Positions 25,659 to 35,763 of a stretch of DNA of 64,000 nt are shown here, piece by piece (the stretch's first letter is position 1; every line of letters begins with the position of its first letter). This DNA is from Halovenus aranensis (GTDB lineage Archaea; Halobacteriota; Halobacteria; Halobacteriales; Haloarculaceae). A model generated the notes under the pieces. It did not search any database. It was given only the letters and a program-made list of their open reading frames with translations, and was not told the DNA's origin. A program made the position numbers and the translations under genes. The stretch is from the NCBI RefSeq assembly GCF_900100385.1, contig NZ_FNFC01000013.1:1-64000 (forward strand), read 5' to 3'.

Positions 25659-26945
25659 CTACACCTGGTCGAGCCACTCGGCGACGCGGCTCTCGGTCGT
25701 CTCTGCAATATCTGCCAGTTCGGCGGCCTCGTAGTCCGCAAGCTCGGACACGCTTTCGATGTCTGCGTCCCGGAGCCGCTCGGCGTACGTCGGTCCGATG
25801 CCATCGACCGATTCGACCGCCGTACTGTCGGCGTCTGGCTCGCTGTCCTCGACGTCGTCGTCGGAGACGCGGTGATACCAGTCACAGACCTCGGGCCAGA
25901 CCTCCTCGTGGGTGGACGAGGAGACAGACAGCCCGATGTGTCCGGTGGGATACTCGATGATGCGAGTGTCGTCGCTGCCGACGACTTCGTTAAAGGGCTT
26001 GGAGGCGTCGGCCGGGATGAGGTGGTCGTACTCGCCGAGAATCTGGAGAATTGGCACGTCGATACTCGTAATGTCGACGTGTTCGCCGTCGAGTTCGAGT
26101 TCGGTGTGATACAGTTCGTTGTTCTGGTAGATTTTTTCGAGGAACTCGACGTAGGCGGTCCCCGCGAGGTCGATTCCCTCGTCGAGCCACCGCTCCATGC
26201 GCGAGAAGTTCGCCACGAAGGCGTCACTCTCGAGGTTCTCGTACATCGTGACGTACTTGCTGACATAGTTGTCGACCGGGTCCATCAGCGCGAAGCCGGT
26301 GTCGAGGAACTCCGCGGGGACGTTGCCGTACGTGTCGACTACGTCCTCCGGGTCGTAGTACTCCTCGCTCCCCCACTCTTCGAGGACGCCACCGGTCTGG
26401 TCGAAACAGAGCCCTGCCGCCATCAGACCCAGCGCGTTGACCTTCTCGCCGTGGAGGGCGGTGTACATCGTCGTCATCGTCCCGCCCATGCAGTAGCCGA
26501 GGATGTTGATAGCATCCTGGCCCGAGCGGTCACGGACCTCGTCGACGCAGTTGTCGATATAGCGGTTGACGTAGTCCTCGAGCCCGAGATGCTGGTCGAG
26601 CCGGGAGGGCTCGTTCCAGTCAATCATGTACACGTCGTGGCCGGCATCGAGTAACTGCCGGATGACGCTCCGGTCGGGTTGTAAGTCGAGGATGTACGGC
26701 TTGTTGATGAGCGCGTACACGATGAGAATCGGCACCTCGTTTTGCTCGTCGGTACGGGACTCGTAGTGCAGGAGTTCGAGCTTGTTCTCCTCGTAGACGA
26801 CCTCGCTTGGCGTCTGTCCGACCTCGATAGTTTCCATCTCGACAGCCCGCTCGGGGGCGATACGGGCTTTCTCTGTCGCATCAGCCATCGCTTCCATCGC
26901 TTCGGCCTGTGCGTCCAGTGCGGCTGCGAAGGGGTTGAACGACAT
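25659..26945 (-). CDS. phaC: PHA synthase class III catalytic subunit with helix-hairpin-helix tail
   Basis: 428 residues. Polymerises (R)-3-hydroxyacyl-CoA into polyhydroxyalkanoate on granules with PhaE. The lipase-like box GYCMGG carries the nucleophilic Cys152. The aspartate ([14 protein letters not shown]) and histidine ([10 protein letters not shown]) of the triad follow. The last ~57 residues (372-428) form an extra module, [19 protein letters not shown] and a second half, which is a helix-hairpin-helix pair of the type usually seen in DNA-binding proteins. Class III synthases of bacteria lack it. It lies 2 nt downstream of phaE, so the two are cotranscribed. Confidence 0.95.
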   Translation of the reverse strand: MSFNPFAAALDAQAEAMEAMADATEKARIAPERAVEMETIEVGQTPSEVVYEENKLELLHYESRTDEQNEVPILIVYALINKPYILDLQPDRSVIRQLLDAGHDVYMIDWNEPSRLDQHLGLEDYVNRYIDNCVDEVRDRSGQDAINILGYCMGGTMTTMYTALHGEKVNALGLMAAGLCFDQTGGVLEEWGSEEYYDPEDVVDTYGNVPAEFLDTGFALMDPVDNYVSKYVTMYENLESDAFVANFSRMERWLDEGIDLAGTAYVEFLEKIYQNNELYHTELELDGEHVDITSIDVPILQILGEYDHLIPADASKPFNEVVGSDDTRIIEYPTGHIGLSVSSSTHEEVWPEVCDWYHRVSDDDVEDSEPDADSTAVESVDGIGPTYAERLRDADIESVSELADYEAAELADIAETTESRVAEWLDQV

Positions 26946-26947
26946 CG

Positions 26948-27484
26948 TTACTCCAGTTCCTCGATGATGCGGTCGAGTTTCTGTTCGACGGCGTGTTGGC
27001 GGCGTTCGAGTTCGACGAGACGCTCGCCGACCTCGACAACGTCGTCACGGGTCGCCATCCCGAGCTGTGCGAGATTCTCCTGGGTGACATCGTCGACTTC
27101 CTGCTGTGCCTCCATCAGAATCTCGACAAGTTCGCCGTTGGCGGCGGCGAATGCGCTCGTCGACATAATCTCTTTGAACGACTCGTTTGCCGACTGAAGC
27201 CAGAGGTCACGGAACTCCTCGGCGTCGACGTCCTCGCCCTCGACGGCGTCGCCGGTCCGCTCGACCATCTCTTCGGCCGTGTCCATCCATACTTCGTAGG
27301 CGCGGCGGTAGCCTTCGATACCGTCGGTGACCTCCTCCTCCGAGAGCGTCGACCCGTCGAAGGCTCCCGTCCACGACTCCATCATCGCCGTCTGCGCCTC
27401 GACGTTGCGCTCGATGGAGTCTGCGACTGCCTCGTTCATCTGTTCCATCAGTTGACTCCAGTCCTGTGACTGCTCTTCGCTCAT
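26948..27484 (-). CDS. phaE: PHA synthase class III subunit PhaE
   Basis: 178 residues, almost entirely helical, with a heptad-rich C-terminal coiled coil ([22 protein letters not shown]). It contains the family block [19 protein letters not shown] near residue 100. PhaE is required to activate PhaC and place it on the granule. ATG 27484 starts [15 protein letters not shown]; the codons upstream in frame are not protein-like. The gap to the AbrB-type gene upstream is 164 nt, so phaEC may have its own promoter. Confidence 0.92.
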   Translation of the reverse strand: MSEEQSQDWSQLMEQMNEAVADSIERNVEAQTAMMESWTGAFDGSTLSEEEVTDGIEGYRRAYEVWMDTAEEMVERTGDAVEGEDVDAEEFRDLWLQSANESFKEIMSTSAFAAANGELVEILMEAQQEVDDVTQENLAQLGMATRDDVVEVGERLVELERRQHAVEQKLDRIIEELE

Positions 27485-27648
27485 TGTACACCTAACTACG
27501 GAGACAAGACACAAGACTCCAGCGATTTTCATAGCCTACCACTGTGTGCCATTAAATTCCTCACGGACCCACCTGACGCGAGAGTCCCGGACGACAGGTT
27601 GGTCAGCGTTGCGACTCGAGAGCAACAGCGACCCAAAAACAGGCGCCG

Positions 27649-27951
27649 TCAATCCTCTCGTTCTCGCTTGACCGGGACCACGACAGCTTGGACGATATCG
27701 CCCTCTTCGATGTCGAGTGCCTCTCGCTCGGCGTCGGGAATCGAGATGCGACCGCCACTCTGGACGCGCGTTTTGAACGTCGCCGTCTGGCTCATCGCGC
27801 CGAGCTGGTTCATATCCATGCCGCCAGACATGCCAGCCCCGAGCATCTGTTTGAACAGTTCCTGTTGAGTTTCGACAGCCTGCTCGCCCGTTTCGGTGAA
27901 CATCTTGAGGAAATCCTGTGGCCCACTGGGCATGTCCCTGTCGTCTGTCAT
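27649..27951 (-). CDS. PHA granule-associated AbrB-domain protein (PhaR/PhaP-like)
   Basis: 100 residues. The N-terminal half is an amphipathic helix (FLKMFTETGEQAVETQQELFKQM) like phasins. The C-terminal half (TFKTRVQSGGRISIPDAEREALDIEEGD) is an AbrB/SpoVT swapped-hairpin DNA-binding domain. In Haloferax mediterranei a phaRP-EC cluster encodes an AbrB-type PhaR, which represses phasin and synthase genes and binds granules, and a phasin PhaP; this protein seems to combine features of both. A TATA-like box lies at the leaderless distance, and a palindrome occurs further upstream. Same direction as phaEC. Confidence 0.78.
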   Translation of the reverse strand: MTDDRDMPSGPQDFLKMFTETGEQAVETQQELFKQMLGAGMSGGMDMNQLGAMSQTATFKTRVQSGGRISIPDAEREALDIEEGDIVQAVVVPVKRERED

Positions 27952-27976
27952 CGACTTTCTGTTGCTCCGCTCGACG

Positions 27977-27983
27977 TATAAAC
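27977..27983 (-). promoter_or_regulatory. TATA-like box of the AbrB/phasin gene
   Basis: Minus-strand GTTTATA, 32-26 nt before ATG 27951; leaderless spacing. Confidence 0.55.
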
Positions 27984-28068
27984 ATTGGGAGCGCCGCCGA
28001 CAGCGGCCGCGTATCGTCCGAGCGGCCTGCCGCGGTGGCTGTCTCTCACGACTGTAATTCCTTTTAGT

Positions 28069-28088
28069 GTTATATGTGAACATACAAC
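28069..28088. promoter_or_regulatory. Imperfect palindrome between divergent PHA genes
   Basis: A 20-bp dyad, GTTATATGTGAACATACAAC, symmetric at 16 of 20 positions (half-site GTTnTATGT). It is placed between the promoters of the AbrB/phasin gene and phaJ. A dimeric AbrB-type regulator is the obvious candidate ligand. Binding has not been shown from sequence alone. Confidence 0.5.
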
Positions 28089-28171
28089 TCATTCGGACGA
28101 CAAAACGGCACTGACAACGAGAGACGAAGGCGAGAACAGATGATTATTGCGTTCGATAACTAGCCTCGGAG

Positions 28172-28178
28172 TTTATAA
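28172..28178 (+). promoter_or_regulatory. TATA box of phaJ
   Basis: TTTATAA, 33-27 nt before ATG 28205; one of the strongest TATA matches in the window. Confidence 0.6.
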
Positions 28179-28204
28179 CGTCAAATCCCCTACGCTGGTG
28201 TGTA

Positions 28205-28813
28205 ATGAGTTCAGAATCTCAACAGAGTGCATTTCTCGATACCTGGACTGACACTTCCGTACACATGTTCGAGAGTGTGGTCGCGGCAAACCGCGCCGCA
28301 CTCGCGGCATTCGGACTCGACGCTGACGGTACAGACGAGCGAGAGACGACTGACCGAATCGAAGCCGACGAGGACCTTCCGGAGTGGGACACAGAGACGA
28401 CAGCCAGTGCTCCCGACGACGTGTCTGTGGGTGACCGATTCGAGTTCAGCAAGACGATTTCTGACGGCGACGTCCGTGAGTTTGCGGCCGCCAGCGGCGA
28501 CACGAACCCACTCCATCTCGACGACGAGTTCGCCGAGAAGACACGATTCCAGGGCCGAATCGCCCACGGGACGCTGGTCGGCGGACTCATCAGTGCCGCA
28601 CTGGCTCGGGTTCCTGGTCTCGTCATCTACCTCTCACAGGACCTAGAGTTCCACAACCCGGTCCGTATCGGCGAACATCTCACTGCCTCCTGTGAGATTA
28701 TCGAAGACCTCGGCAACAATCAGTACCGCCTCTCTACGCCAGTCCACAACGAAGACGGCGAGACTGTAATCGAGGGCGAGGCGGTCATCCTCATCGACGA
28801 ACAGCCTGAATAG
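28205..28813 (+). CDS. phaJ: (R)-specific enoyl-CoA hydratase, MaoC family
   Basis: 202 residues. The MaoC/hot-dog domain occupies about residues 75-200. The catalytic hydratase-2 signature AAASGDTNPLHLDDEFAEKT has the Asp and His, then GRIAHGTLVGGLISAAL. It hydrates enoyl-CoA from beta-oxidation to (R)-3-hydroxyacyl-CoA, the PHA precursor. The N-terminal ~70 residues are an extra acidic segment not present in bacterial PhaJ. It is divergent from the AbrB/phasin and phaEC genes, completing a PHA locus. Confidence 0.88.
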   Translation: MSSESQQSAFLDTWTDTSVHMFESVVAANRAALAAFGLDADGTDERETTDRIEADEDLPEWDTETTASAPDDVSVGDRFEFSKTISDGDVREFAAASGDTNPLHLDDEFAEKTRFQGRIAHGTLVGGLISAALARVPGLVIYLSQDLEFHNPVRIGEHLTASCEIIEDLGNNQYRLSTPVHNEDGETVIEGEAVILIDEQPE

Positions 28814-28863
28814 CTCGTTGTGTCGGTCGTTGCTGTCGACTCCTTCCAACTGGAGAGTCACGC

Positions 28864-30165
28864 CTACTGTTTGCCGTCGTAGACGCCGTCTTTGTCGAGT
28901 CGTGCTCGCTTGCGAACGACCGATGGCGTCCGGCAGCGTCCCGGCTCACCGGTCGCCTGCGGAATCGTACAGTTGTTACAGCTCTCACAGAGCGCGCGGT
29001 TATCTCCGTCGAGCAGCCGCGCACCCAGCCGTGGCTCGGCGTAGAACGGTCGGGCCATGCCGGCCATGTCACACGACTCACCGAGCAGTCTGTCGCAGTG
29101 GCGTCGCTCTCTCAGCCCTCCCTCACAGAGGACCGGCACGTCGACTGCGTTGCGAACGGCCCGGCAGAAATCGGCGTTCCAGCCGGGTTCGCGGTCGAAC
29201 CACCTACTTTCGAGCCGGTTGGCTACCTCGACCGCCCGCGCTCGCCAGCGCCCACCGAAGACGGCGGCGTACTCGCTCTGGAGGTCTTCGGCCGCCCATG
29301 CCTTGTCGGGAAAGGCCCCACGGATGACGCTCATGTCCCAGTAGACCGACACCTCGACCGGAACGAGCGCGTCGTAGCCAGCATCGGCGAGTCGTCGGGC
29401 CATATCGAGACTCTCCTCGCGGGTCAGGTGTTGACGGACGAACGGCGGCGATGCCGTCTCGACCGGGACCTTGGTCACCAGCGGTACGTCTCCGGCGTGT
29501 TCGCGGACGGCATCGCGAACCGCGAGCAGGAACTGGACGCCGTCCCCGAACTCGTCGTCGCGGTCGTTGTAGTACGGCGAGAGGAACTGCTGGATGATGC
29601 CCATGTTCGCCCCCGAGAGATGAATCCCGTCGTAGCCGGCATCGACCGCGTACCCCGCGGCCCGCCCGAATGCCTCGGCCAACTCGCGGACCTCGTCGGT
29701 CGAGAGCACATCGGGCTGGAGGTTGATGAGCCCCGCGCGGTCGGCGAGCCTGAGCTGCCAGGGCGGGCGCGATACCGCCTTCTGGACTGCGTTCGGGTTG
29801 CGCTCCCTGTAGCCGGCGTGCCACATGCTCATCCCCCGGAGGCCGCCGTGGGCGAGCTGGATGAACAGCCTCGAGCCGTGGTCGTGAATCCGGTCGGTCA
29901 GCCGCGAGAGCCGGTCGACGAACGTGGGGTCATGCACGCGGGTCATGTTCGGAGCAGCACAGCCCCCGTCTTCGGTGACAATGCTTGCGCCCTGAAAGAT
30001 GAGACCAACACCCGATGCGGCCGTCGGTTCGAGTTCCGAAATGAAGCGGTCGACAGCGTCGGGGCCGTTGCCGGCACATTCGAGCAAGGGCGCGCGATAC
30101 AGCCGGTTCGGTATCTCGACGCCGCCGAGCGTGACCGGGTCGGTAAGCTGTGTGCTCTGTGGCAT
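28864..30165 (-). CDS. NADH:flavin oxidoreductase, old yellow enzyme family
   Basis: 433 residues of an FMN-dependent TIM barrel. The N-terminal block has PVTLGGVEIPNRLYRAPL, and residues near 110 include FIQLAHGGL. The middle has AAGYAVDAGYDGIHLSGAN, the usual H-x-A/G-N substrate region, here HLSGAN. The C-terminus has a short cysteine cluster (CESCNNCTIPQATGEPGRC) that resembles the 4Fe-4S motif of the 2,4-dienoyl-CoA reductase/trimethylamine dehydrogenase branch. The large domain of those enzymes that binds FAD is absent at this length. Substrate unknown. Its start lies 3 nt after the Cgi121 stop. Confidence 0.85.
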   Translation of the reverse strand: MPQSTQLTDPVTLGGVEIPNRLYRAPLLECAGNGPDAVDRFISELEPTAASGVGLIFQGASIVTEDGGCAAPNMTRVHDPTFVDRLSRLTDRIHDHGSRLFIQLAHGGLRGMSMWHAGYRERNPNAVQKAVSRPPWQLRLADRAGLINLQPDVLSTDEVRELAEAFGRAAGYAVDAGYDGIHLSGANMGIIQQFLSPYYNDRDDEFGDGVQFLLAVRDAVREHAGDVPLVTKVPVETASPPFVRQHLTREESLDMARRLADAGYDALVPVEVSVYWDMSVIRGAFPDKAWAAEDLQSEYAAVFGGRWRARAVEVANRLESRWFDREPGWNADFCRAVRNAVDVPVLCEGGLRERRHCDRLLGESCDMAGMARPFYAEPRLGARLLDGDNRALCESCNNCTIPQATGEPGRCRTPSVVRKRARLDKDGVYDGKQ

Positions 30166-30167
30166 CG

Positions 30168-30656
30168 TTATCGGTCGACGACGAGCATTGCGACTCGCTC
30201 GCAGACGAGGTCGGCGAGGCCGCCCGCCGTCGCGTCGAGTTCCTGTTCGCTGATGTCGAAAAACGACCGCACGCGCTCGGGGTCGTACTCGCCCAGCGTC
30301 TCGGCGGGTTCGAACAGGTGTCGGAGGTCCGTGGCCGCCTGCGTCTCGTTTCCGCCGACCACCACGGCGACGACTGGCGAGGCTCCCTCAGAGACACCTA
30401 TCTCGAGTGCGTCTCGAATCTGTCGCCGCCCGGCCGCGTACAGCAGTATCTCGACACCCGGGTCGTCGGCGATGGCGTTCCCGCGGTCTCGCTCGCGCCG
30501 TGCAACCTCTGTCGCACGCTCGAGGTGTGCCCGGCCGACGACGTAGCGCGCATCGAAGGCCTGGACGGTCGCTCCGTGGTCGTCGGCAATCGAGTCGAGA
30601 CGTGTGATGAACTGGTCGATGTCCGCAACGTCGGCCCTCCCCTCGATTACCTGCAT
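30168..30656 (-). CDS. cgi121: KEOPS complex subunit Cgi121
   Basis: 162 residues. Cgi121 belongs to the KEOPS complex that installs t6A37 on ANN-decoding tRNAs; it binds Bud32 and the tRNA 3' end. It is recognised by the block LLYAAGRRQIRDALEIGVSEG near residue 75, followed by SPVVAVVVGG. The start codon overlaps the hel308 stop by one base, and the flavin oxidoreductase starts 3 nt after its stop, giving a hel308-cgi121-oxidoreductase operon. The other KEOPS genes (kae1-bud32, pcc1) are not in the window. Confidence 0.85.
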   Translation of the reverse strand: MQVIEGRADVADIDQFITRLDSIADDHGATVQAFDARYVVGRAHLERATEVARRERDRGNAIADDPGVEILLYAAGRRQIRDALEIGVSEGASPVVAVVVGGNETQAATDLRHLFEPAETLGEYDPERVRSFFDISEQELDATAGGLADLVCERVAMLVVDR

Positions 30657-32899
30657 CAGAAATCACCCAGGTTCGACTGGTCCTGTGTGGTCGTTGGCTC
30701 GTCTGTCTCGTCATCGTCGACGGTCACGTCGGCGTCGGGTTCGACGCTTTTCATCGATGGGTCGCGGTGACCGGCGTTTTCCAGAATCGTCTCGGCGGTC
30801 TTCTCACGGCCGCGAAGCGCCGCCAGCACTCTCGATTTGTCGGCCTCGCGCAACTCTGCACGGGTTTCGATACCGGTCTCGAACAGCCGTCGTGCGCGCT
30901 TGCGGCCAACGCCTCGCACGCCCGCGAGGTCGACCAGTTCGGCACGGACACCGTGTTCGACCCTGGTGCGCGCTTCCCGGATGTCTGGTCCCAGTCCGAG
31001 GTCGCGTTCGGTGGCGAGTGACTCGGCGGCCCCGAGCAGCCACTGTGCGGTATCGACCTTCGACCGGATGTCACCGGGGCCGATACCGTAGCGCTCGGTA
31101 ATCTCGTCTTCCTCTTTCTCGCTGGCCCAGTCTTCGAGCAGGCGGGCCGTCTTCAGCGCCGACAGCCAGTCCTCGAACCCGTCCTCGAACTCGGATGGGG
31201 TTGCCCCAAGCAACTCTTCCTCGCGCTCGTAGGCGAGCATCGTGAACTCTTCCTCGTCACCAGAACGCAGGTATAGCTCGTACATATCCGGTGTCCGACT
31301 GACGAGGTGATACAGTCCTAGCGCCGTGGGTTCCTCAGCGTCTTCGAGACCGTGGAGAATCTCGGCCGCGCTCATCGGGTCGAGGTAGAGCCGCGAGACG
31401 GTGTGACCCAGGTTCGTCGCCGTGAGGTCAGTCCCCTCCCGCGTAAGAAAGCCGTTCACATCGAGATAGTCGATGACATCGTCGACGACCGTCTCTAAGC
31501 GGCCGCGCTCGCCGGTCTGCTCGGCATAGAGCGTACTTTCGAGGAAATCGAGCAGGCCGCCCCGAGAGTTGGCAAAGCCAGAGGCGACGGTGGCGAGGAT
31601 GTGCGTGCGCAGCGCCGGCTCGGCCGCGAGCTTCGACTCGACGGGTTCCGGCTCGGCCCAGACGTACCGCTCGAACAGTTCGTCGAGTTCGTCGTGGCTC
31701 TTTGCCACCAGCACAGCCTCGCCGTAGGGGTCCCGGCCCGGCCGGCCAGCACGACCCATCATCTGGTGGACTTCGAGTACCGAGAGCGGTTGCATCCCGC
31801 CTGCCGTCCCGTCGTAGCGCCGCCAATCGCGGACAACAACCCGGCGGGACGGCGTGTTGACGCCAGCCGCCAGCGTCGGCGTCGCACAGACGACCTTGAT
31901 AAGCCGGTCGCGAAACGCCTCCTCGACGAGGCTGCGGTGGTCTCGCGCCAGCCCGGCGTGATGGAACGCGGCTCCCTGTTCCACGGCGTCGGCGAGGTCG
32001 CCACTCGTCTCCGTGTCGCTGACTTCACGTATCTCGTCGGCGACTGCGGTGAGTTGTTCTTTCTCGGCGGGCGAGCAAAACGGCTCTGTCGTACTGCCCA
32101 GCCGTCGAGCCGCCGACTCGGCGTTGCGCCGGGAGTTGACGAACACGAGCGTCGAACCGTCTTCTTCCAGCGTGTCCCGAACGATTGCGGCAGGCTGGTC
32201 TTCGTTCCCGCGTACAGGAACGCGGCTCTGGGTCCCGTCTTCGAGGTGGAGCGCGTCGCCGAAGTGAACGCCCTTCTCGAGCTCGATTGGCCGCCAGGTC
32301 GAGTCGACGAGGTCGGCGTCGAGCCAGGCCGCGAGTTCGTCGGCGTTCCCTATTGTCGCCGAGAGCGCGACTGTCTGTAGGTCTGGGTTGAGCGACTGGA
32401 GTTTGGCGAGGGTTACCTCCAGTGTCGGCCCGCGGTGGCTGTCGTCGACGAGGTGGACCTCGTCGGCGACGACACACGAGAGGTCCTCCAGCCAGGGTGC
32501 GTCGTTGCGCACGAGGGAATCCACCTTCTCGCTGGTCGCGACGATGATGTCCTTGCCAGCGAGCCAGCCGCCATCTGACTCGTAGTTGCCCGTCGAGACG
32601 CCCACGTCGAGCCCGTACTCCTCGAAGGCGGCGAACTCCTCGTTTTTCTCGGTCGCGAGTGCCCGTAGCGGGACGATATACAGCGCCTTCCCGCCGCCGT
32701 CGGCGATGCTCGACAGCATCGCGAGCGTCGAGACGAGCGTCTTCCCGCTCGCGGTCGGGATGGCGGCGACGAGGTTATCGCCCTCGGTGACGCCGCGCTC
32801 AACGGCCTCGGCCTGTGGCGGATACAGGGCGTCGATTCCCTCAGATTCGAGATACCCCTGGAACCAGTCTGGCACCCTTGGGATGTCCGCAACGTCCAT
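30656..32899 (-). CDS. hel308: Hel308-type ATP-dependent DNA helicase
   Basis: 747 residues, superfamily 2 Ski2-like helicase acting at stalled replication forks with 3'-5' polarity. Motif I is AIPTASGKT at residues 46-54, motif II DEVH in [11 protein letters not shown] near 146, motif III SATIGN, and motif [12 protein letters not shown]. The C-terminus carries a winged-helix region and a helix-hairpin-helix ratchet ([20 protein letters not shown] near 640). The last residues, DQSNLGDF, resemble a PCNA-interacting end. ATG 32899 is preferred to TTG 32905. It is divergent from secG, with 91 nt between starts. Confidence 0.94.
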   Translation of the reverse strand: MDVADIPRVPDWFQGYLESEGIDALYPPQAEAVERGVTEGDNLVAAIPTASGKTLVSTLAMLSSIADGGGKALYIVPLRALATEKNEEFAAFEEYGLDVGVSTGNYESDGGWLAGKDIIVATSEKVDSLVRNDAPWLEDLSCVVADEVHLVDDSHRGPTLEVTLAKLQSLNPDLQTVALSATIGNADELAAWLDADLVDSTWRPIELEKGVHFGDALHLEDGTQSRVPVRGNEDQPAAIVRDTLEEDGSTLVFVNSRRNAESAARRLGSTTEPFCSPAEKEQLTAVADEIREVSDTETSGDLADAVEQGAAFHHAGLARDHRSLVEEAFRDRLIKVVCATPTLAAGVNTPSRRVVVRDWRRYDGTAGGMQPLSVLEVHQMMGRAGRPGRDPYGEAVLVAKSHDELDELFERYVWAEPEPVESKLAAEPALRTHILATVASGFANSRGGLLDFLESTLYAEQTGERGRLETVVDDVIDYLDVNGFLTREGTDLTATNLGHTVSRLYLDPMSAAEILHGLEDAEEPTALGLYHLVSRTPDMYELYLRSGDEEEFTMLAYEREEELLGATPSEFEDGFEDWLSALKTARLLEDWASEKEEDEITERYGIGPGDIRSKVDTAQWLLGAAESLATERDLGLGPDIREARTRVEHGVRAELVDLAGVRGVGRKRARRLFETGIETRAELREADKSRVLAALRGREKTAETILENAGHRDPSMKSVEPDADVTVDDDETDEPTTTQDQSNLGDF

Positions 32900-32990
32900 T
32901 GACAACTCTTTGGGCCGTCTCGCTGTTTAAAGGTTCGTTCGACCGGTCGGGGTCGAAACGTTTAGGAGGACAGGCAGGAGAGATACAGCC

Positions 32991-33152
32991 ATGAGTTCAC
33001 AAGAGAGTGGCTCGGGGCTCATGTCGAGTGCCGGCCTCGTTCGGTACTTCGACTCCGAGAAAAACCAGGGCCCGGTCCTGGACCCGAAAACTGTCGTTGC
33101 ATTCAGTGCGCTGCTCGGGACGCTCGTGTTGATGTTGAACGCCTTCGCGTGA
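32991..33152 (+). CDS. secG: Preprotein translocase subunit SecG/Sec61-beta
   Basis: 53 residues starting MSSQESGSGLMSSAGLVRYF. A soluble cytoplasmic N-terminus with the archaeal Sec61-beta GLxRYFDSE block and DPKTVVAFSALLG near residue 31 precedes a single C-terminal transmembrane helix ending LMLNAFA. It completes the SecYEG channel. TGA at 33150-33152. The length is as expected for archaeal Sec61-beta. Preceded by a purine-rich stretch (AGGAGGACAGGCAGGAG) that might serve in initiation. It is divergent from hel308. Confidence 0.92.
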   Translation: MSSQESGSGLMSSAGLVRYFDSEKNQGPVLDPKTVVAFSALLGTLVLMLNAFA

Positions 33153-33331
33153 GGAATCGCCTCGCATAGCAGTTTCTTCGCTCGTCGCCTGGACACGCTC
33201 AGTGCCGTCTCACGCCGGCCCTGCTGTCTCTTTCTTTCGCTTCTCGCTACATATGAGAGTGGTTGACGGAGAACAGTTATTACGGTCATATTCCATGTGT
33301 GTGTGCATGGAAGACACGGCGCAATGATCTA

Positions 33332-33339
33332 CAGGAGGA
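33332..33339 (+). promoter_or_regulatory. Strong Shine-Dalgarno before the transducer gene
   Basis: CAGGAGGA lies 8 nt before ATG 33347. Most start codons in the window lack such a site, so this transcript probably has a 5' leader. A ten-codon upstream frame (33295-33327) ends shortly before the site. Confidence 0.55.
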
Positions 33340-33346
33340 TACTCTG

Positions 33347-35734
33347 ATGAGTGAGAACGATCCAGCACGCTCGATATCGATTGGCCGAGGAATAGAGATG
33401 CTTCGCGGTGCCCTGGCGACGGTAACGCCGGGCTTTATCAGGCGAAATCTCACTGCGAAATTACTTACAATTCTGTTGCTCGGGACGCTCGTGAGCGGCG
33501 GTGCGGTGATGGTGCTGTACGGCAACATCGACGATGGCCTGACAGAACAGGTCGACTCACAGGTACAGTCCGACGCGACGCTGCACGCAGACCTCTATGA
33601 CGAGTGGCTTACCGAACAGTGGAGCGCGCTGAGCACGGCGAGCGCCGAGGGTGATATCCTTTCCGACAACCAACAGCGACTCAACGCCTGGCTCAGCGAT
33701 ATCAACCGAAACCTCGCCGAGGAGGTCTCACAGGTGTACGTAATCAGCGCGGACAGCGGCGAGATTCTCGGCAGCGCTCCCACCGGTGACAGCGGTGTGA
33801 ACCTCTACGAACAGGGCCTCTCTCCGGACAAGGTCGGTGAAACCGTCTTCATCTCCGACCCCCTTACACTGCCCGGAGAGGAGACGAAAACGACACTTAT
33901 CGGCAGCCGGGCGTCCGTCGGGCGATTCGTCGCGGCGGCGGTGCCCACGAACACGACGCTCGTGCCGACACAGGATTTCGATGGCAGCGAGACGGTGTTA
34001 CGGTCACTCGATGGGCAGCGGTTGCTCGGCCCGACCGATGAGCAGCGACAGGCGTTCGTGAGTGACCTCGAGACGAACACATCCGTGACGCAGATGACCG
34101 ACGTGAGTGGCATGGTCGCAGGCACCCGAACTCTGTCACACGCCCTCGACGGAGGCTTCGCTCGTGACAGATACGTCCCCAACGAGACGCTCGGAACAGT
34201 TGTCGTCCACACGGTGCCACAGGACCAGGCCTTCGCGCTTCGGGACCAGATTTCCAGTGACATTCTGTTTGCCTTCGGCGTCTCGTTCGTGTTACTCATC
34301 GCGACGGCGCTGGTCTCGATGCGGTCGGTCACCGGCGCAATCGACGACCTCTCAGGGCGGACACAGCAGATAAGCGAGGGTGAGTTCGACGTAACGGTGT
34401 CCACCTCACGCGCCGACGAGATTGGGACACTCTATCGCTCAGTCGCGGAGATGAGAGACTCGCTGAGCGAGCGCATCGAGGAGGCACAGTCAGCGATGGA
34501 ACAGGCTGAAGACGCCCGGACAGACGCCGAGCAGGCCCGAGAAGACGCCGAACAGGCACGCCTCGAAGCCGAGCGGGTGAGCGAGCGACTCGAACAGAAA
34601 GCCGAGGAGTACTCCGAGGTGCTCACGTCCTTTGCCGACGGCGATCTGACGGTCCGGATGGATACAGAAACCGATAACGAGGCGCTGACCCGCATCGCCG
34701 AGTCGTTCAACGAGATGGCGGCCGACCTGGAGGAGACTATCCTCCATATCCGCGAGTTCGCTAGCGAGGTCGACGAATCGAGCGACCACATCGCAGACAG
34801 TGCCCAGGAAATCAAACAGACCAGCGACGACGTGAGCCGCTCGATGCAACAGACAGCCGAGGACGCCGAACGACAGAACGAGGACATTCAGCGGGCCTCC
34901 GACCGCGTCATGGACCAGTCGGCCTCTATCGAGGAGGTTGCCGCCTCTGCTAACGAAGCCGCCACCCAGTCTCGGCGCGCGGCGGCACTCAGCGACGACG
35001 GGCAAGAGTACGCCGACGAGACGACACGAGAGATGACGACCATCCGGACGCGGACCGAGGAGATGGTCGAAGAAGTCGAGCAACTCGAAGACGAAGTCGC
35101 CGCCATCGGTGACATCGTCGCACTCATCGAGGATATCGCCGAACAGACGAACATGCTGGCGCTCAACGCCTCTATCGAGGCTGCCAGGGCCGGGGAAGCC
35201 GGCGAAGGCTTTGCGGTCGTCGCCGACGAAATCAAGAGCCTCTCGGAGGAGACCCAAGACGCCACCGACGAGATAGAGGAACTCGTCGGTCGTGCCCAGC
35301 GTTCGACGGACGACGTTGTCACCGATATTCAGGGGATGCGCGAGAGCGTCGAGACCGGCATCGAGACCGTCGAGGGGACCGTCGACGTCTTCGAGAACAT
35401 CGCCACGGCTGTCGAGGAGGTCGACCAGACCATCCAGTCTATCAGTGAGGCCGTCGACGACCAGGCGAGCGCGGCCGAAGAAATCGAGTCACTCGTCGGC
35501 GATATCGGCGAGGTCAGCGAGGCGACGACGGCAAACGCAACCGACGTGGCGGCCGCTGTCGAGGAACAGACCAGTGCCGTCTCGGAGGTCAGCCGCCAGA
35601 TAGAAGGCCTCTCCGAGCAGGCGACCACGCTCCAGGAGATGACCGACGAGTTCCAGACCGGCAGCCAGGACGCCTCCGTCGACCCGACCGAGGCAACGTC
35701 GGAGACTGTAACAGACGAGGGGACCGACGACTGA
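33347..35734 (+). CDS. Haloarchaeal methyl-accepting transducer (Htr)
   Basis: 795 residues. TM1 is about 37-58, followed by an extracellular region to about 303 that resembles a dCache-type sensor ([11 protein letters not shown] and later short loops). TM2 is about 304-328, with a HAMP domain after it ([15 protein letters not shown]). A second HAMP-like coiled segment near 430-470 precedes the MCP signalling domain, whose hairpin [22 protein letters not shown] lies near 592. The stimulus cannot be read from sequence. It would pass signals to CheA/CheW and thus the archaellum switch. The preceding Shine-Dalgarno decides ATG 33347. The C-terminal tail is Thr/Asp/Glu-rich. Confidence 0.92.
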   Translation: MSENDPARSISIGRGIEMLRGALATVTPGFIRRNLTAKLLTILLLGTLVSGGAVMVLYGNIDDGLTEQVDSQVQSDATLHADLYDEWLTEQWSALSTASAEGDILSDNQQRLNAWLSDINRNLAEEVSQVYVISADSGEILGSAPTGDSGVNLYEQGLSPDKVGETVFISDPLTLPGEETKTTLIGSRASVGRFVAAAVPTNTTLVPTQDFDGSETVLRSLDGQRLLGPTDEQRQAFVSDLETNTSVTQMTDVSGMVAGTRTLSHALDGGFARDRYVPNETLGTVVVHTVPQDQAFALRDQISSDILFAFGVSFVLLIATALVSMRSVTGAIDDLSGRTQQISEGEFDVTVSTSRADEIGTLYRSVAEMRDSLSERIEEAQSAMEQAEDARTDAEQAREDAEQARLEAERVSERLEQKAEEYSEVLTSFADGDLTVRMDTETDNEALTRIAESFNEMAADLEETILHIREFASEVDESSDHIADSAQEIKQTSDDVSRSMQQTAEDAERQNEDIQRASDRVMDQSASIEEVAASANEAATQSRRAAALSDDGQEYADETTREMTTIRTRTEEMVEEVEQLEDEVAAIGDIVALIEDIAEQTNMLALNASIEAARAGEAGEGFAVVADEIKSLSEETQDATDEIEELVGRAQRSTDDVVTDIQGMRESVETGIETVEGTVDVFENIATAVEEVDQTIQSISEAVDDQASAAEEIESLVGDIGEVSEATTANATDVAAAVEEQTSAVSEVSRQIEGLSEQATTLQEMTDEFQTGSQDASVDPTEATSETVTDEGTDD

Positions 35735-35763
35735 CCGGCGGCGGTGAGTCCACCGAGCGTATA

